Part shown: piece by piece, positions 62,917-64,000 of the stretch
Layout of the letters: the number at the start of each line of letters is the position of its first letter
Position numbering within the stretch: the first letter of the stretch is position 1
From: Aristolochia californica
Taxonomy: Eukaryota > Streptophyta > Magnoliopsida > Piperales > Aristolochiaceae
Direction of reading: 5' to 3'
DNA length: 64,000 nt
Assembly (NCBI GenBank): GCA_029961685.1
Contig: JARWKL010000006.1
Location: forward strand, 13,150,748 to 13,214,747
Translations under genes and position numbers: made by a program
The notes under the pieces: generated by a model
The model's database searches: none
The model's input: the letters and a program-made list of their open reading frames with translations, nothing else
What the model was told of the DNA's origin: nothing

Positions 62917-64000
62917 TTTCCTATGGTTGCAAAACCTAATATATAAAAAACTAAAAGAGTTTACAATCCCTAAAAATCACAGATACTTTTTGGAATTCTC
63001 TCTCAACATTTGTGTATTCCCATTTTGGATGTTCAATTGTTTTTCAAATCCAAACTTGAGTTTTCACTCTCCCATTTTTCATGTAAAAAAAAAAAAGCTA
63101 AGACAAATAGATCACAACAAAATGATAATTTTAGAGTTTATGTATGCAAAAAATTGAAAACTATAATAAAGGTATGTGAAGAAAATTATTTCATGCACTA
63201 AAAATGTACATCAAAGTTTTGTTATCCATGTTTGGGAAATTCCACTTATCCAACCCCCTAATAGCTTGGTGGAATTTTATAAGAAAGTGATTTCTAATTG
63301 ATCCTAACATGTTTTAAATGTGGATAATCATGCTTGAAACATGTTGAAGCTGCAAATGACCTAATGATCCAAAAATTTCAAGGAGAAGAAAAAATTATAT
63401 TCTCAAGTTAAAGTGTGGTGGGATATTTACTAGAGCCAAACAACCCACTTTTTATCTATTTTACAAAAAGCGGACCTAACAATCATAGATCATCGTAAAT
63501 GTTTGGATCAATTAATGATGTGTAATGGCTATAATTTTTGTTAGCAATGACTTATGGTTTGGGAGTCAACACTCAGTTAAAAATGCTTCGCCCCCCCTTT
63601 TTGGATGATTGCAAAACTTAATATAGAAAAAAAATAAAAGAGTTAATAATCCTTAAAAATCACTTACTGTATGCAAAAAATTGGAAACAATAAGAAATTT
63701 AAGTGAAGAAAATTATTTCACGCACTAAACATTAACACCAAAGTTTTGTTTTGCATGTTTGGGAAATTCCACTAGTACAACGTTCTAATAGCTTGGTGAA
63801 ATTTTATAAGCAAGAGATTTCTAATCGATCCTAACATGTTTTAAATGTGGATATGCAGGCCTGAAACATGTTGTAGATGCAAATGACCTAATGAACCAAA
63901 AATTTAAAGAAGTAGAAAAAATTAAATTCTCAATTTAACGTGCGGTGGGATATTTACGAGAGCCAAACAACCCACTTTTTGCCTATTTTACAAAAAACGG

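Larger units (their letters stand above)
55106..64000 (+). repeat. Satellite array, right end (about 13 monomers)
   Basis: Phase markers at about 55586, 56261, 56897, 57587, 58246, 58883, 59563, 60243, 60907, 61560, 62230, 62925 and 63604. It continues past the right edge of the window. From about 58.75 kb on, the landmark TTTTAAATATGGATATGC is replaced by TTTTAAATGTGGATATGC or a close variant in every monomer. One rearranged unit lies at 58715-58800, and one monomer near 63667 has lost about 310 bp. No gene is seen. Confidence 0.94.

Noticed and set aside
17679..63201. A recurring + strand ORF of about 62 codons (for example 17679-17867, 33269-33457, 53592-53780, 63010-63201) starting Met-Cys-Ile-Ser and rich in Lys, Phe and Ser
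   Set aside because: It repeats because the satellite monomer repeats. In most monomers it is broken by stops or frameshifts, its composition follows the AT-rich DNA, and it has no recognisable domain or sign of selection.
1..64000. Possible CRISPR-like array of evenly spaced repeats
   Set aside because: The repeated unit is the whole ~680-bp monomer, with no short repeat/unique spacer pattern. Retrotransposon content shows a plant nuclear origin.
1..64000. CENP-B-box-like motif in the monomer
   Set aside because: I found no stretch with a convincing match to the box. The conserved GTTAACGTGCGGTGGG segment does not resemble it.

Overview
The window is a block of plant heterochromatin. It is a very long, AT-rich satellite array with a monomer of roughly 670-690 bp, interrupted by LTR retrotransposon sequence. 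I see no functional host gene, no tRNA or rRNA gene and no CRISPR array. The plant assignment rests on a degenerate Athila-like Ty3/gypsy element (tRNA-Asp-type primer site, plant-type gag-pol) and on the satellite/solo-LTR architecture. The species cannot be told from the sequence.

Layout. 1-36940: about 54 satellite monomers in one orientation. 36941-37658: a solo LTR (+ strand) with 5-bp target duplication ACAAC. 37664-37870: a satellite stub. 37871-47931: a full-length but dead Athila-like element on the minus strand, inside a monomer and flanked by ATATG duplications. 47937-64000: about 22 more monomers in the same orientation, carrying two further copies of the solo LTR (49655-50381 and 54370-55100) at exactly the same position in the monomer.

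The Athila-like element reads from right to left: 5' LTR, PBS, gag with a zinc knuckle, protease, reverse transcriptase, RNase H, integrase, then about 1.9 kb without a visible env-like ORF, polypurine tract, 3' LTR. It has many stop codons and several frameshifts. Many stops sit where the context suggests Gln, Arg or Trp codons, as expected from cytosine deamination. The two LTRs differ visibly (around 9-10% in the stretch compared by eye).

The array has structure above the single monomer: a tandem 4.7-kb duplication (about 47.94-52.6 kb and 52.6-57.3 kb) that includes a solo LTR, two dimeric higher-order repeats (18.8-21.5 kb and 29.0-31.8 kb), an interspersed second monomer class with a diagnostic 10-bp deletion, and a local subfamily over the last 5 kb. 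A C-run at one fixed phase of the monomer has expanded independently to as many as about 40 bases in many monomers. The most informative story is the solo LTR: it inserted once and was then copied along with the satellite, so it acts as a marker of how the array grew. I found no sign of a new protein-coding or defence system.
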